DNA of 64,000 nucleotides from Shouchella miscanthi (GCF_007725405.1 NZ_CP042163.1:1612001-1676000), one strand, 5' to 3'; shown: positions 1-10,981, numbered from the stretch's first letter. A program made the numbers and translations. Notes: a model not told the origin generated them from the letters alone.

Positions 1-442
1 TGAGAATGAACCAACAGAAATAAGCCGTCCTGATGCAGTGAGCGAACAGGCTGACAATGAAGTGGAGCTCTTGTTTGAAACCGTTTTTGCCGATGGCATT
101 AGTCAAGAAGAAACGAGGAAAGAAGCAATTTATTCTTTACAAGATTTCTGGTATGAATACAGTAATTGGCAAGTGGTGGATCAGAAAAAAGGGTTTGTTC
201 ATTTTAAGCAGGAACTGCTTGATCTATCACCTGAGGTCAAGCAAAATGGCTATTTAGGCTTGTCCGATGATAACCGTTTAATTTTATACACGGGTCAACC
301 TGAAGCGAAGAAAATTATTCAAACCTATGACCAACTGGAGCGGTACCCATTAACTCCTTCAGTTCAGCTTGCCCTTGCTGAAGGGATGAAAGTATCCACT
401 GTTGCCGAATTAGTTGCGATTGTTGGCCAGGGCGCTCAATAA
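1..442 (+). CDS. bofC: BofC, bypass-of-forespore C (5' end outside window)
   Basis: The reading frame is open from the left edge, so the start is missing; about 146 C-terminal residues remain of a protein usually near 170. The end carries the BofC C-terminal pattern (DLSPEVKQNGYLGLSDDNRL followed by a YTGQPE segment). In B. subtilis BofC is a forespore-secreted protein that restrains the SpoIVB protease and so times pro-sigmaK processing. It lies directly upstream of ruvA as in B. subtilis, but csbX is absent between them. A GTG at 38 is in frame but internal. The family call rests on the C-terminal motif plus gene order. Confidence 0.75.
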   Translation, partial: ENEPTEISRPDAVSEQADNEVELLFETVFADGISQEETRKEAIYSLQDFWYEYSNWQVVDQKKGFVHFKQELLDLSPEVKQNGYLGLSDDNRLILYTGQPEAKKIIQTYDQLERYPLTPSVQLALAEGMKVSTVAELVAIVGQGAQ

Positions 443-472
443 AACGAGCTAGGGTACGATCTTTTTTTCATG

Positions 473-504
473 AAAAGCTTGTCGAAGAACCGATAAGCTT
501 TTTT
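473..504 (+). terminator. Intrinsic terminator after bofC
   Basis: A 12-bp stem (AAAAGCTTGTCG pairing with CGATAAGCTTTT, one G-U pair) with a 6-nt loop runs into a T tract. It separates bofC from the ruvAB operon. Confidence 0.8.
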
Positions 505-606
505 GAGCTGTTCTGACATTCGTTTTACCCACTATTATGGCTTAAAAAGAAGCGGAGAGTGTGCTACTATAGAAATAAATGTTCGGTTTTTTTTGGAGGA
601 GAATAC

Positions 607-1212
607 ATGATTGACTTTATAAAAGGTGTATTAGTGGAGGTTGAACCCTCGCATCTTGTGATTGAAACAACAAATGGTATTGGCTATCAAATTATTTGTG
701 CTAATCCATATAGATTCACTGGGCAAAAAAATCAGACGATAACGGTAGTGACTCATCACTATGTGCGAGAAGGTTTTCAGCGCTTATATGGATTTAAACA
801 TAAGCAGGAACGTAGCTTATTTGAAAAATTATTGAGTGTATCAGGAATAGGACCAAAAGGCGCTTTAGCGGTTTTAGCAGCTGGTCAAACAGATCAAATC
901 GTGGAAGCGATTGAGCGGGAGGATGAAGCGCTGCTAACGAGATTCCCAGGAATCGGAAAGAAAACAGCTAGGCAAATCATTTTAGATTTAAAGGGAAAAC
1001 TAGAAGATTTTACAACCGCATCATTGTTACAAGAGGCACCTTTAGCTACTTCTAACCAAGAAAACGATCAGCTAGCTGACGCACTTGAAGCGTTGAAAGC
1101 ACTAGGATATGTTGATCGAGAGCTAAATAAAGTGAAGAAAAAGCTAATTGGGGAAGATCTTGAAACCGACGAGTACATCAAGCGTGCATTAGCACTTATG
1201 CTTCGTACATAG
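607..1212 (+). CDS. ruvA: Holliday junction DNA helicase subunit RuvA
   Basis: The product is 201 aa, typical of RuvA. It binds four-way junctions as a tetramer and loads RuvB for branch migration. The N-terminal OB-fold is residues 1-62, and two helix-hairpin-helix motifs sit near residues 78-90 (SVSGIGPKGA) and 113-128 (FPGIGKKTARQ). A C-terminal domain that contacts RuvB follows. The ATG at 607 is chosen because GGAGGA precedes it by 6 nt; an in-frame TTG/GTG-type extension to 559 lacks a ribosome site. ruvB follows after 16 nt, so the two are co-transcribed. Confidence 0.96.
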   Translation: MIDFIKGVLVEVEPSHLVIETTNGIGYQIICANPYRFTGQKNQTITVVTHHYVREGFQRLYGFKHKQERSLFEKLLSVSGIGPKGALAVLAAGQTDQIVEAIEREDEALLTRFPGIGKKTARQIILDLKGKLEDFTTASLLQEAPLATSNQENDQLADALEALKALGYVDRELNKVKKKLIGEDLETDEYIKRALALMLRT

Positions 1213-1228
1213 AAGGGGGTAAACAGGC

Positions 1229-2233
1229 ATGGATGAGCGAGTCGTTTCGGCTGAATCAACAGTAACTGAAGAAATTACGGAACAACAGCTTCGCCCGGCT
1301 TTGCTAAAGGAGTACATCGGTCAAGACGAAGTAAAAGACAATTTATCCATTTTTATGAAAGCAGCGAAGCTAAGACAAGAAGCATTGGATCATGTACTTT
1401 TATATGGGCCTCCAGGTCTCGGAAAAACGACCCTTGCTGCCATTATTGCTCATGAAATGGGTGGTCAGATTAAAACAACAGCAGGTCCCGCCATTGAGCG
1501 TGCAGGTGATTTAGCCGCTATCCTCACATCTCTTGAGCCTGGGGATGTCTTATTTATTGATGAGATTCATCGTTTAAACCGTGTGATAGAAGAAATCCTA
1601 TATCCAGCAATGGAAGACTTTTGCATTGATATTGTCATTGGAAAAGGACCAACAGCTAGATCTGTCCGTCTTGATTTACCCCCGTTTACGTTAGTTGGTG
1701 CGACAACGAAGGCTGGAATGATTTCAGCACCGTTGCGAGATCGTTTCGGAGTATTGGCGAGACTAGATTATTACAAACCGGATGATTTAGCGAAGATTAT
1801 TCATCGCTCTGCTTATGTGTTTGACGTTGAGTTAACAAAGGAGGCAGAGGTTGAAATTGCAAGAAGGTCAAGAGGGACACCGCGAATTGCTAATCGATTA
1901 TTAAAGCGTGTCAGAGATTTTGCTCAGGTCGATGGACATGATCGAATTTCTTTAGACATGGCAAAACACGCCCTTGAACGCCTTCAAGTTGATCCATTAG
2001 GACTTGATCATATAGATGAAAAACTAATAAAAGGCATTATCCATCGTTTTAATGGTGGACCAGTTGGAATTGAAACCATTGCGGCTTCAATTGGCGAGGA
2101 GGCCGATACGATCGAAGAAGTGTATGAACCCTATCTTCTTCAAATAGGATTTATTCAACGTACGCCTCGTGGTCGAGTGGCAACCCCAAGTAGTTATACT
2201 CATTTCGAGTTGGAGTATCGTAAAGATGGGTAG
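1229..2233 (+). CDS. ruvB: Holliday junction branch-migration ATPase RuvB
   Basis: This 334-aa AAA+ motor forms hexameric rings that pull DNA through RuvA-bound junctions. Walker A is GPPGLGKTT (about residues 60-68) and Walker B is FIDEIH (about 109-114). A sensor-1/arginine-finger stretch ([17 protein letters not shown]) follows, and the winged-helix DNA-binding domain ends in TPRGR. An AGAAGGGGG ribosome site precedes the ATG. The 3' end overlaps the next small membrane-protein gene by 8 nt, indicating translational coupling. Confidence 0.97.
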   Translation: MDERVVSAESTVTEEITEQQLRPALLKEYIGQDEVKDNLSIFMKAAKLRQEALDHVLLYGPPGLGKTTLAAIIAHEMGGQIKTTAGPAIERAGDLAAILTSLEPGDVLFIDEIHRLNRVIEEILYPAMEDFCIDIVIGKGPTARSVRLDLPPFTLVGATTKAGMISAPLRDRFGVLARLDYYKPDDLAKIIHRSAYVFDVELTKEAEVEIARRSRGTPRIANRLLKRVRDFAQVDGHDRISLDMAKHALERLQVDPLGLDHIDEKLIKGIIHRFNGGPVGIETIAASIGEEADTIEEVYEPYLLQIGFIQRTPRGRVATPSSYTHFELEYRKDG

Positions 2234-2429
2234 AACACTTATGATTGTTGGCGCCATTATACTGGCAATTGGACTCATTTGGGAATTGGCAGGTCGATTT
2301 ATCCCGCTAGGCAAATTACCAGGGGACTTCCTTTTTAAAAGCGGAAATACAACGATTTACTTCCCAATTGTTACGTGTATTATTATTAGCGTAGTACTCT
2401 CGCTTATACTATCTTTCATCAGGAGATGA
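2226..2429 (+). CDS. DUF2905-type small membrane protein
   Basis: The 67-aa protein has two hydrophobic segments (about residues 4-22 and 41-62) around the motif [12 protein letters not shown], the hallmark of the DUF2905 family commonly found after ruvB in Bacilli. The ATG at 2226 lies inside the end of ruvB, which suggests coupled translation. Its function is unknown. An upstream in-frame extension to 2169 only shadows ruvB and was not used. Confidence 0.8.
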   Translation: MGRTLMIVGAIILAIGLIWELAGRFIPLGKLPGDFLFKSGNTTIYFPIVTCIIISVVLSLILSFIRR

Positions 2430-2505
2430 CAGGCTTGCGGTTTTGCGCATTCAACGGTATGCTAGTAGGAGTTTTGACTAGAGAATAAGTAAAAAGGTGA
2501 TTGGC

Positions 2506-4706
<2,201 letters not shown>

Positions 4707-4745
4707 ACGGTATCACTCTTTAGTCAAGGAAGGAGGAGTTTTTCA

Positions 4746-5021
4746 ATGAATGAGGGCGCTAGTTTATTACTGACGATGCTACCGTTTATCGGAATTATCG
4801 TTTTGTTTTACTTCTTGTTAATTCGTCCACAGCAAAAGCAGCAAAAGAAAGTTCGTGAAATGCATGCAGCTTTACAGCGTGGAGATAAAATCATCACAAT
4901 TGGTGGTTTACATGGGGTAATTGACTCAATTGACGAAACGGTTGTTGTTCTTTTAGTCAATGACAATCGTAAGTTAACGTATGATCGTTCAGCGATCCGT
5001 GAAGTCGTACAATCCGACTAA
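4746..5021 (+). CDS. yajC: Preprotein translocase subunit YajC
   Basis: This 91-aa protein has one transmembrane helix (about residues 8-26) followed by the family signature LIRPQQKQQKK and a small basic cytoplasmic domain. YajC associates with the SecDF part of the Sec translocon. AAGGAGGAG lies 5 nt before the ATG. It is the last gene of the ruvAB-queA-tgt cluster and is followed by a strong terminator; secD and secF lie 3 kb downstream. Confidence 0.93.
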   Translation: MNEGASLLLTMLPFIGIIVLFYFLLIRPQQKQQKKVREMHAALQRGDKIITIGGLHGVIDSIDETVVVLLVNDNRKLTYDRSAIREVVQSD

Positions 5022-5025
5022 TAAC

Positions 5026-5065
5026 AAAAAGCAAGGTGTAGCGTATCCGCTCACCTTGCTTTTTT
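5026..5065. terminator. Bidirectional terminator between convergent yajC and the yrzE-like gene
   Basis: AAAAAGCAAGGTG pairs with CACCTTGCTTTTT, with A and T tracts on both sides. The structure overlaps the stop codon of the leftward gene. Confidence 0.85.
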
Positions 5066-5441
5066 ACGATTCGTCTGGGGAAAGATTAACGCCAATAACG
5101 CCCCCTAATGCAGCAATCCCGCAATATGCAGCAAATAAAATCATTTGCTTTACGGTTAGTGCCTCATTGTATCCTAAGTAACTAATAGCGGTAGCTAGTA
5201 AGCAAAAGAATATGGCACATAAACTGCCAGCGAGCCAACCCTTTGTTCTCGCTTTTCCTCCTGAAATAAAGCCACCAACAAATAAAGCGAGAAACGCAAT
5301 CGCGATCATAAGCCAACCAACTGATTGTTCGGTTAATGATGTGAGTGATAATAAAGTTGCAATAATGGCTGCCGAAACGATTGCAATGCCAAGGGCAAAG
5401 CTTAGTCCGATAAAGATAGCCGGAAAAAATCGATGAACCAT
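5064..5441 (-). CDS. TIGR04086-type membrane protein (YrzE-like)
   Basis: The 125-aa protein has four predicted transmembrane segments and the motif GGFISGGKARTKGWLAGSLC near residues 57-76, typical of the TIGR04086/YrzE family found beside yajC and spoVB in Bacilli. Function is unknown. It is transcribed leftward, convergent with yajC and divergent from the DUF421-like gene. The ATG at 5441 is preceded by an AGGTGAC-like ribosome site on the minus strand. Confidence 0.75.
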   Translation of the reverse strand: MVHRFFPAIFIGLSFALGIAIVSAAIIATLLSLTSLTEQSVGWLMIAIAFLALFVGGFISGGKARTKGWLAGSLCAIFFCLLATAISYLGYNEALTVKQMILFAAYCGIAALGGVIGVNLSPDES

Positions 5442-5479
5442 CCTGTCACCTGCTTTCTTATTTTCTTCTCTTCTCTATA

Positions 5480-5493
5480 CATACATATGTATG
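5480..5493. promoter_or_regulatory. Perfect 14-bp palindrome in a divergent intergenic region
   Basis: CATACATATGTATG is its own reverse complement. It lies between the leftward yrzE-like gene and the rightward DUF421-like gene, where an operator would sit. The AT-rich composition makes chance plausible. Confidence 0.3.
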
Positions 5494-5567
5494 GACAACA
5501 AGAACATGCTGTCTAGCATAAAACTTTCTTGAGAGGGCATAGTAGCATCAAGATAGGGGGGATAGGG

Positions 5568-5915
5568 TTGGTTATTCATTTAAGAAGTACGCAAATGGCG
5601 TTTGTATTAATAAAAGCGATAAGAGATTCTCTCCTATATGGGATGGTCTTAGTAATGAGAGTCATACGAAAGATAGGCAGTAGGCTAAATCGTCAAGTGC
5701 ATGGACCAGAGCTGCCTACAGATAATAAAATGAAGGGCCAACGGGCTATTCCGGTAATAGTGGATGGAAAAGTGTATCGAACCGGATTAGCTGAACTAGA
5801 ACGTACTGAATTATGGCTCCGGCAACGTATAAAGGCATTTGGGTTCCATGACATTAAACAAATTTCTTATTGCTCTATTCGAGCAAAAGACCGTTTTTTT
5901 ATTGATCCTTATTAA
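5568..5915 (+). CDS. Short protein with DUF421 C-terminal domain (YrbG/YetF-like, N-terminus lacking)
   Basis: About 115 aa. Residues 50-115 match the DUF421 cytoplasmic domain: a variable linker, then IPVIVDGKVYRTGLAELE, WLRQRIKAFGF and the tail ISYCSIRAKDRFFIDPY. Full DUF421 proteins such as YrbG, at the same locus in B. subtilis, are about 220 aa with three N-terminal membrane helices. Those helices are missing here apart from a weak hydrophobic stretch. TTG at 5568 follows a GGGGGGAT ribosome site; a further in-frame TTG lies at 5529. It may be a decayed gene or a genuinely short form. Confidence 0.55.
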   Translation: MVIHLRSTQMAFVLIKAIRDSLLYGMVLVMRVIRKIGSRLNRQVHGPELPTDNKMKGQRAIPVIVDGKVYRTGLAELERTELWLRQRIKAFGFHDIKQISYCSIRAKDRFFIDPY

Positions 5916-6006
5916 AGATTGGGTGAAATACAGTGGTTAAGTGACGATACAGGCGCTTCTTTCCTCACATAGTATAGGTTGTATAACTATGGGAGGAGGG
6001 TTACTG

Positions 6007-6249
6007 TTGAGCGATAACTTTAAAATGTGTCAAGATCATATGGGTAAATGCGTCTATATTACGGAGCGCTGTGGCAAACGCCATTATGGTCGTATTACAA
6101 AAGTCGATCGTAATAACGTCTATATACAGCCTCTAGGAAACCGAGGGTTTGGTTACGGATATGGCTATGGATGGGGATATGGTATCGGGTATCCAATTGC
6201 TTTAGGTGCCATTGCTGGAATTGCATTAGCTGGATTGTTTTTCTGGTAA
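6007..6249 (+). CDS. Small Gly/Tyr-rich protein with an Sm-like pattern
   Basis: The product is 80 aa from a TTG preceded by GGAGGAGG. The first half (HMGKCVYITERCGKRHYGRI, then KVDRNNVYIQPL) has the alternating pattern of Sm-like or spore-associated Bacillus proteins. A GYGYGYGWGYG run and a hydrophobic C-terminus with a probable membrane helix (about residues 60-79) follow. I do not recognise the exact family. ATG at 5989 is an alternative start but has no ribosome site. Confidence 0.55.
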   Translation: MSDNFKMCQDHMGKCVYITERCGKRHYGRITKVDRNNVYIQPLGNRGFGYGYGYGWGYGIGYPIALGAIAGIALAGLFFW

Positions 6250-6250
6250 G

Positions 6251-6308
6251 AAAAAAAGTGCTAGAGCGAAACTCTCTTTAAGAGAGGGTTCCTCCTAGCA
6301 CTTTTTTT
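6251..6308. terminator. Bidirectional terminator upstream of the spoVB 3' end
   Basis: AAAAAAAGTGCTAG pairs with CTAGCACTTTTTTT, with an inner hairpin (CTCTCTTTAAGAGAG). It serves the rightward small gene and leftward spoVB. Confidence 0.85.
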
Positions 6309-6316
6309 ATTGTGCA

Positions 6317-7858
6317 CTATTTTTTCCTTGTAAATAATCGAAGTTCTGTTTTTGTAATGAGCTGAAGACTAAACATACCTAGAAGATAAAAGGTTGTTGT
6401 TAATCCGATGCTGATGATCGTTCGAACAGTATAAGATAACGATAGAAGAAGCGTATCGTTTAGAAGTTTGGCGAGAAGACCGGTCGCGACAATGAGTAGC
6501 GTCAATTTTATAATCGGTACAATGTGGAAGAAGAAACCAGTTGTTTTGGCAATAGAGGCAAAGTGTAACAGTGTCACAAGCACAAAACCAACTACAATAG
6601 CTAATGCCGCACCCATAATCCCAAAACTTGGGTTAGAGGCAAGTGCAAAAATCGCGCCTGTCTTAATAATCGCGCCGATTAAACTGTTCATCATAGACAC
6701 TTTCGCATAGTTTAGTGCCTGAAGGGCTGCTTGCAAAGGTCCTTGTAAATATAAGAACAACGCAAATGGAGCCATGATTTTCAGAAGACTAGCAGCTTCT
6801 GGGGCATGATACATAATCGTCATTAGCTCACTAGCAAACACATATAAAATAACAACACAAATGCCACCTGACAGTAGGCTAATCCGTATAGCTTGCTCAA
6901 GTCGATGATGAACAAGAGTATGCTTTTGCTGAGCCACTGCTTCACTTAAGTTCGGAAGTAAAGACACGGACAGCGAGTACGTAATAAAAGTGGGCAAAGT
7001 AAGTAAAGGCACTACATAACCAACAAGTAAACCGTATTGCTGGGTCGCAATAATTGTAGCCGTTCCTGCTAGCGCTAAACTTTGGGCAACAACAATTGGT
7101 TCAAAAAATAAAGCAGTTGTACCGATTAAACGACTACCAGTTGTTGGTAGTGCGATTGTAAGTAAATCAGAGAATGTTTTCTTTTCACCTTTCATGCTGG
7201 AAAAGAAATGTTTACGAAATCGAAAAGGTTTTTTAGCTTTAAATAAATAAACCATATACAGTAATGACGCAAGTTCTCCACAAATGGCTGAGAGCATCGC
7301 TCCAGCGGCTGCATATTCAATACCAAGAGGTAGGAAAGCAAGGCTTAAAACAGCAACTAATGTGATTCGGACAATCTGTTCAATGACTTGCCCGTATGCA
7401 GTAGGCTTCATATTTTGTAAGCCTTGAAAGTACCCTCTTAGAACGGAAGAGAGGGCAATAATAGGCACAATTGGTATGATTGCATATAGTGGATAAATTG
7501 CTCGAGTATCCGTTAACAAGGTTGTGGCGATAATGGGAGCGAGTAATAAAAGTGAAATGGTAAAGAAAATGGAAAGCACGCCTGTTATCGCAAGGGAAAC
7601 AACGAGTATTTTTTTGATTCGGTACGCTTCGTTTCGTGCTTCAGCCTCTGCAACAAGTTTGGCAATTGCGACAGGCAGTCCCATTTGTGTTAACGTTAAA
7701 AGCAGTAACATCGTTGGGATGGCCATCATATAGAGACCAACACCTTCAGGGCCGAGAATACGAGCCATGACTATTCGATTAATGAATCCAAGTAATTTAG
7801 TGAAAAAGCCAGCAATAATTAAGATTAAAGTACCTTTAAGAAATGATTGTTTACTCAT
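6317..7858 (-). CDS. spoVB: Stage V sporulation protein B (MOP-superfamily flippase)
   Basis: The product is 513 aa with about 14 hydrophobic segments. The N-terminus (KGTLILIIAGFFTKLLGFIN) and GPEGVGLYMMAIP are typical of SpoVB/MurJ-like polysaccharide flippases. SpoVB is needed for spore cortex formation, probably by moving lipid-linked precursors across the outer forespore membrane. It is transcribed leftward against the surrounding operons, as in B. subtilis, between the yrzE/yrbG region and comN. Length and start are normal. Confidence 0.9.
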   Translation of the reverse strand: MSKQSFLKGTLILIIAGFFTKLLGFINRIVMARILGPEGVGLYMMAIPTMLLLLTLTQMGLPVAIAKLVAEAEARNEAYRIKKILVVSLAITGVLSIFFTISLLLLAPIIATTLLTDTRAIYPLYAIIPIVPIIALSSVLRGYFQGLQNMKPTAYGQVIEQIVRITLVAVLSLAFLPLGIEYAAAGAMLSAICGELASLLYMVYLFKAKKPFRFRKHFFSSMKGEKKTFSDLLTIALPTTGSRLIGTTALFFEPIVVAQSLALAGTATIIATQQYGLLVGYVVPLLTLPTFITYSLSVSLLPNLSEAVAQQKHTLVHHRLEQAIRISLLSGGICVVILYVFASELMTIMYHAPEAASLLKIMAPFALFLYLQGPLQAALQALNYAKVSMMNSLIGAIIKTGAIFALASNPSFGIMGAALAIVVGFVLVTLLHFASIAKTTGFFFHIVPIIKLTLLIVATGLLAKLLNDTLLLSLSYTVRTIISIGLTTTFYLLGMFSLQLITKTELRLFTRKK

Positions 7859-7970
7859 TGGAATCCTGCCTTTTCTATACGTCTCCTATTACTATGCTTA
7901 TGCAGTGAGGGACAGGACATGACAAGCTTGTAAAACAGATTCTCATATCGTTTAATAGTGATAGCAGGAT

Positions 7971-7999
7971 TTGAGTAATTTTGTTAGTATATGTATGAT
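7971..7999 (+). promoter_or_regulatory. SigA-type promoter for comN-secD-secF
   Basis: TTGAGT and TATGAT are separated by 17 bp and lie 33 nt before the comN start codon. Confidence 0.6.
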
Positions 8000-8031
8000 G
8001 ACAGTTTTTTTTCAGGAGATGAGGGTGAAGC

Positions 8032-8334
8032 ATGGGTGAAAAGCAGCAGTTTGAAGTATGGCAGGAAGACGTTGCGCCTATCCTGTCAATTAAGAAAGAC
8101 GAATTCCACGAGCTAGGCTATGATCGTGTGACGACAGCTGACCTTTGGTTGTATATCGTCGATAAGCAGAAGAAGCGGAAAACGTTTATGCCTTTCTATG
8201 CGTTTGTCGATGAATTGCTGTCTATTAAACCCCAAGATTATATGACTTGGCTTACTGTAAATACATATAAAGAACCGATTGATTGGTTTAAAGAGTTTGA
8301 AGCGGCGACTGAAACAAAAGGGATAGGCAGCTAG
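8032..8334 (+). CDS. comN: Post-transcriptional regulator ComN (YrzD)
   Basis: This 100-aa soluble protein matches the ComN family: a short helical N-terminus, the DRVTTADLWLYI core and the SIKPQDYMTWLTVNTYKE segment. In B. subtilis ComN acts post-transcriptionally on comE competence mRNA and localises with DivIVA. Its position between spoVB and secD is the same as in B. subtilis. Ribosome site AGGAGATGAGGG precedes the ATG. Confidence 0.85.
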   Translation: MGEKQQFEVWQEDVAPILSIKKDEFHELGYDRVTTADLWLYIVDKQKKRKTFMPFYAFVDELLSIKPQDYMTWLTVNTYKEPIDWFKEFEAATETKGIGS

Positions 8335-8351
8335 AATGGAGGATTAATCGA

Positions 8352-9656
8352 ATGAAAATTAAAAAAGGCCAAATTGCGCTCTTCTTTGTCATTGTGGCGA
8401 TATTGGCCGCAGGGGTCAGCTATTTGGCGCGACCTGTTCTTCAAGATGTGAATTTAGGTCTTGACTTACAAGGTGGGTTTGAAGTTCTTTATGAAGTAGA
8501 GGCGATGCATGAAGGGGATGTCATTGACGAGCAAGCGTTATTGTCAACAACAACTGCTTTAAATGAGCGTGTTAATACTATTGGTGTGTCAGAACCAACG
8601 ATTCAAATAGAAGGGGACAACCGTATACGAGTGCAGCTAGCAGGGGTAGAGGATCAAGAATCTGCTCGTGACATTTTATCTACTGGTGGCGATTTAACGA
8701 TTCGTGATGTGGAAGATAATATTCTACTAGACGGTAGTGATTTAACGCAAAATGGTGCAAGTGCGACCCTTAATGCGGATACAAATCAACCTATTGTAAC
8801 ACTGACGTTGGAAGATGCTGATAAATTTGGGGCTATCACACGAGAGCTCTCTCAACAACCACAGGGTGAAAATTTACTTGTCATGTGGCTTGATTTTGAA
8901 GAAGGTGATAGTTATGAAGAAGAGGCAATGAAGGCTGACCCGAAGTTCCTTTCTGCTGCTTCTGTTAGACAAACACTGCAAACCCGTAATGTGCAAATAG
9001 AAGGTCAATTTACAACAGAAGAGACGCGATTTTTAGCAGAAATTCTGAATGCCGGAGCGCTTCCTGTTGAATTAAATGAAATTTATTCAACGTCCGTTGG
9101 AGCGTCTCTCGGTGAGCAGGCAATGAAACAAACAGTTAATGCTGGATTAATCGGTGTAGCGCTTATTTTCATCTATATGGCGTTGTATTATCGCTTCCCA
9201 GGTATCATTGCGATTATTACGTTAAGTGTTTATACGTTCTTAGTACTAGTTGTGTTTAATGCGCTAAATGCAGTGTTAACATTACCTGGAATTGCTGCTT
9301 TAATCTTAGGAATTGGAATGGCTGTTGATGCGAATATTATTACGTACGAACGAGTTCGAGAAGAAATAAAGACAGGGAAATCCATCATGTCTGCTTTTAG
9401 AGTTGGTGGAAGACGCTCATTTGCAACTATTTTCGATGCAAATATTACAACACTCATCGCCGCAGGGGTAATGTTTTACTTTGGTACAAGTTCGGTTCAA
9501 GGTTTTGCGGTTATGCTTATAATCAGCATCCTCGTTAGTTTCTTGACCGCCGTATGGGGCTCTCGTTTATTGCTAGGTTTATGGGTCAATAGTAAATTTT
9601 TAAACAAACGCCCAGGTTGGTTTGGAGTTAAGCGAGGTGAGATCGATGAGGTTTAG
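8352..9656 (+). CDS. secD: Protein translocase subunit SecD (separate gene)
   Basis: The 434-aa protein has one N-terminal membrane helix, then NLGLDLQGGFEVLYEV (SecD motif), a large extracytoplasmic domain (about residues 40-250) and five membrane helices. The proton-path region GIGMAVDANIITYERVREE lies near residue 325. SecD pulls translocating preproteins on the outer face using the ion gradient. In B. subtilis SecD and SecF are one fused 737-aa protein; here secF is a distinct gene starting 11 nt before the secD stop. GGAGG precedes the ATG. Confidence 0.95.
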   Translation: MKIKKGQIALFFVIVAILAAGVSYLARPVLQDVNLGLDLQGGFEVLYEVEAMHEGDVIDEQALLSTTTALNERVNTIGVSEPTIQIEGDNRIRVQLAGVEDQESARDILSTGGDLTIRDVEDNILLDGSDLTQNGASATLNADTNQPIVTLTLEDADKFGAITRELSQQPQGENLLVMWLDFEEGDSYEEEAMKADPKFLSAASVRQTLQTRNVQIEGQFTTEETRFLAEILNAGALPVELNEIYSTSVGASLGEQAMKQTVNAGLIGVALIFIYMALYYRFPGIIAIITLSVYTFLVLVVFNALNAVLTLPGIAALILGIGMAVDANIITYERVREEIKTGKSIMSAFRVGGRRSFATIFDANITTLIAAGVMFYFGTSSVQGFAVMLIISILVSFLTAVWGSRLLLGLWVNSKFLNKRPGWFGVKRGEIDEV

Positions 9657-10587
9657 TCCGGAAAAATGGAATGTTGATTTAACAAAGCATCGGAATAAAT
9701 TTTTTATTGGTTCAGGATTAACTATTGTCATTGGCGTTATTCTTTTAGTTACAATGGGATTAAATTTAGGTGTTGATTTTGAAAGTGGTTCAAATGTTGA
9801 GATTCAAACAAATGAAACACTGACCGAAGAACAAATTTTGGCCGATTTTGAGGCAATTGAGATTGATAATTCATATGTGCCAAACGTCACTCTTGGTGGT
9901 GATCAAAGCCAAAATGCAACGGCTCGGTTCGTTGATGAATTTTCACAACAAGAGATTGCTGTCATTCAGTCCTATTTCAATGAAACATATGGAAGTTCAC
10001 CAAATATAAGTACAGTATCACCACTTGTTGGAGAAGAGTTAGCGCGAAATGCCATTATTTCCGTTTTAATTGCTTCAGTTGGTATTGTGCTTTATATAGC
10101 AGTTCGATTTCAATTTCTTTATGGTGTTTCCGCTATTATCGGGCTGTTACATGATGCGTTTATCGTTATTGCGTTGTTCAGCTTATTACAAGTGGAGATT
10201 AATGTTCCGTTTATAGCGGCCATTTTAACAGTTGTCGGGTATTCTATTAACGACACCATCGTAACATTTGACCGAATGAGGGAAAATGTAAACAAAGAAA
10301 AAGACATTGAGAGCTTTCAACAGCTAGCGCAAATCGTTAACAAAAGTTTACTGCAAGTTGTAACGCGCTCCATTAATACAGTACTAACCGTTATGTTTGC
10401 GGCAGTTGCACTTTTTCTTTTTGGTGGAGAAGCCATTCGTTCATTCGCGTTAGCCCTTGTAATTGGACTAGCAGCGGGTACGTATTCTTCTATGTTCCTA
10501 TGTGCACAAATGTGGCTCGTATGGGAATGGAAGCGATTGGTCAGACTAAAAAACAAACCGAAAAAAGTAGAAGAAGATTATGTATAA
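9646..10587 (+). CDS. secF: Protein translocase subunit SecF (separate gene)
   Basis: The product is 313 aa with six membrane segments. The SecF signature GVDFESGSNVEI follows the first helix (about residues 41-52), and GYSINDTIVTFDRMREN is the conserved helix-4 region. The start ATG at 9646 overlaps secD and has AGGTGA 5 nt upstream, so translation is coupled. An upstream in-frame alternative at 9622 lacks a ribosome site. A LapA-like gene follows after 21 nt. Confidence 0.95.
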   Translation: MRFSPEKWNVDLTKHRNKFFIGSGLTIVIGVILLVTMGLNLGVDFESGSNVEIQTNETLTEEQILADFEAIEIDNSYVPNVTLGGDQSQNATARFVDEFSQQEIAVIQSYFNETYGSSPNISTVSPLVGEELARNAIISVLIASVGIVLYIAVRFQFLYGVSAIIGLLHDAFIVIALFSLLQVEINVPFIAAILTVVGYSINDTIVTFDRMRENVNKEKDIESFQQLAQIVNKSLLQVVTRSINTVLTVMFAAVALFLFGGEAIRSFALALVIGLAAGTYSSMFLCAQMWLVWEWKRLVRLKNKPKKVEEDYV

Positions 10588-10608
10588 AAGAATAGGTCGG
10601 TGAACGGA

Positions 10609-10917
10609 ATGAAAGGGCAAACGTATTTTATCATCGGTGTGATCGCAGCTATATTAATTGCCGTCTTCTCAGTATTAAACGTGGAGAGTGTACCGGTTAA
10701 CTTGCTTTTTGTGCAAACAGATTGGCCGCTCATCCTTATTATTCTTTTTTCCGTTTTACTCGGCGCTATTGTTGCTTTTGCCCTCTCCGGTCTTAAGCTG
10801 CATCAGCAGAAATTAGAGATTAAACGTTTAAAAGAACAAGCGACAACACCTTTAGAGAACGAATCTACTGAGACGAAAAGTCGTTTGCGCAAGGAAAAAG
10901 ATCATACAAAAGACTAA
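10609..10917 (+). CDS. LapA/DUF1049-type membrane protein (YrvD-like)
   Basis: This 102-aa protein has two membrane helices (about residues 5-24 and 40-63) joined by the family pattern NVESVPVNLLF, followed by a charged coiled-coil tail (LHQQKLEIKRLKEQ). It fits the LapA_dom family present between secDF and recJ in B. subtilis. ATG at 10609 is preferred over GTG at 10600, which is part of the GGTGA ribosome site. Confidence 0.8.
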   Translation: MKGQTYFIIGVIAAILIAVFSVLNVESVPVNLLFVQTDWPLILIILFSVLLGAIVAFALSGLKLHQQKLEIKRLKEQATTPLENESTETKSRLRKEKDHTKD

Positions 10918-10927
10918 TTTTCGATTA

Positions 10928-10956
10928 TTGATACCCCTCGCCGACTCCTGTATAAT
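10928..10956 (+). promoter_or_regulatory. SigA-type promoter for recJ
   Basis: TTGATA and the consensus TATAAT are 17 bp apart. Transcription would start near 10963, leaving a leader of about 19 nt before the recJ ATG. Confidence 0.75.
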
Positions 10957-10972
10957 AGGAGGGTCGAGGGGT
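10933..10972. promoter_or_regulatory. Inverted repeat bracketing the recJ promoter and ribosome site
   Basis: ACCCCTCG (10933-10940) pairs with CGAGGGGT (10965-10972), and an inner CTCCT pairs with AGGAG. The -10 box lies in the loop and the recJ ribosome site GAGGGG lies in the 3' arm. A transcript reading in from lapA/secF would carry both arms; one starting at the internal promoter would lack the 5' arm. Confidence 0.6.
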
Positions 10973-10981
10973 GTTTTACGT

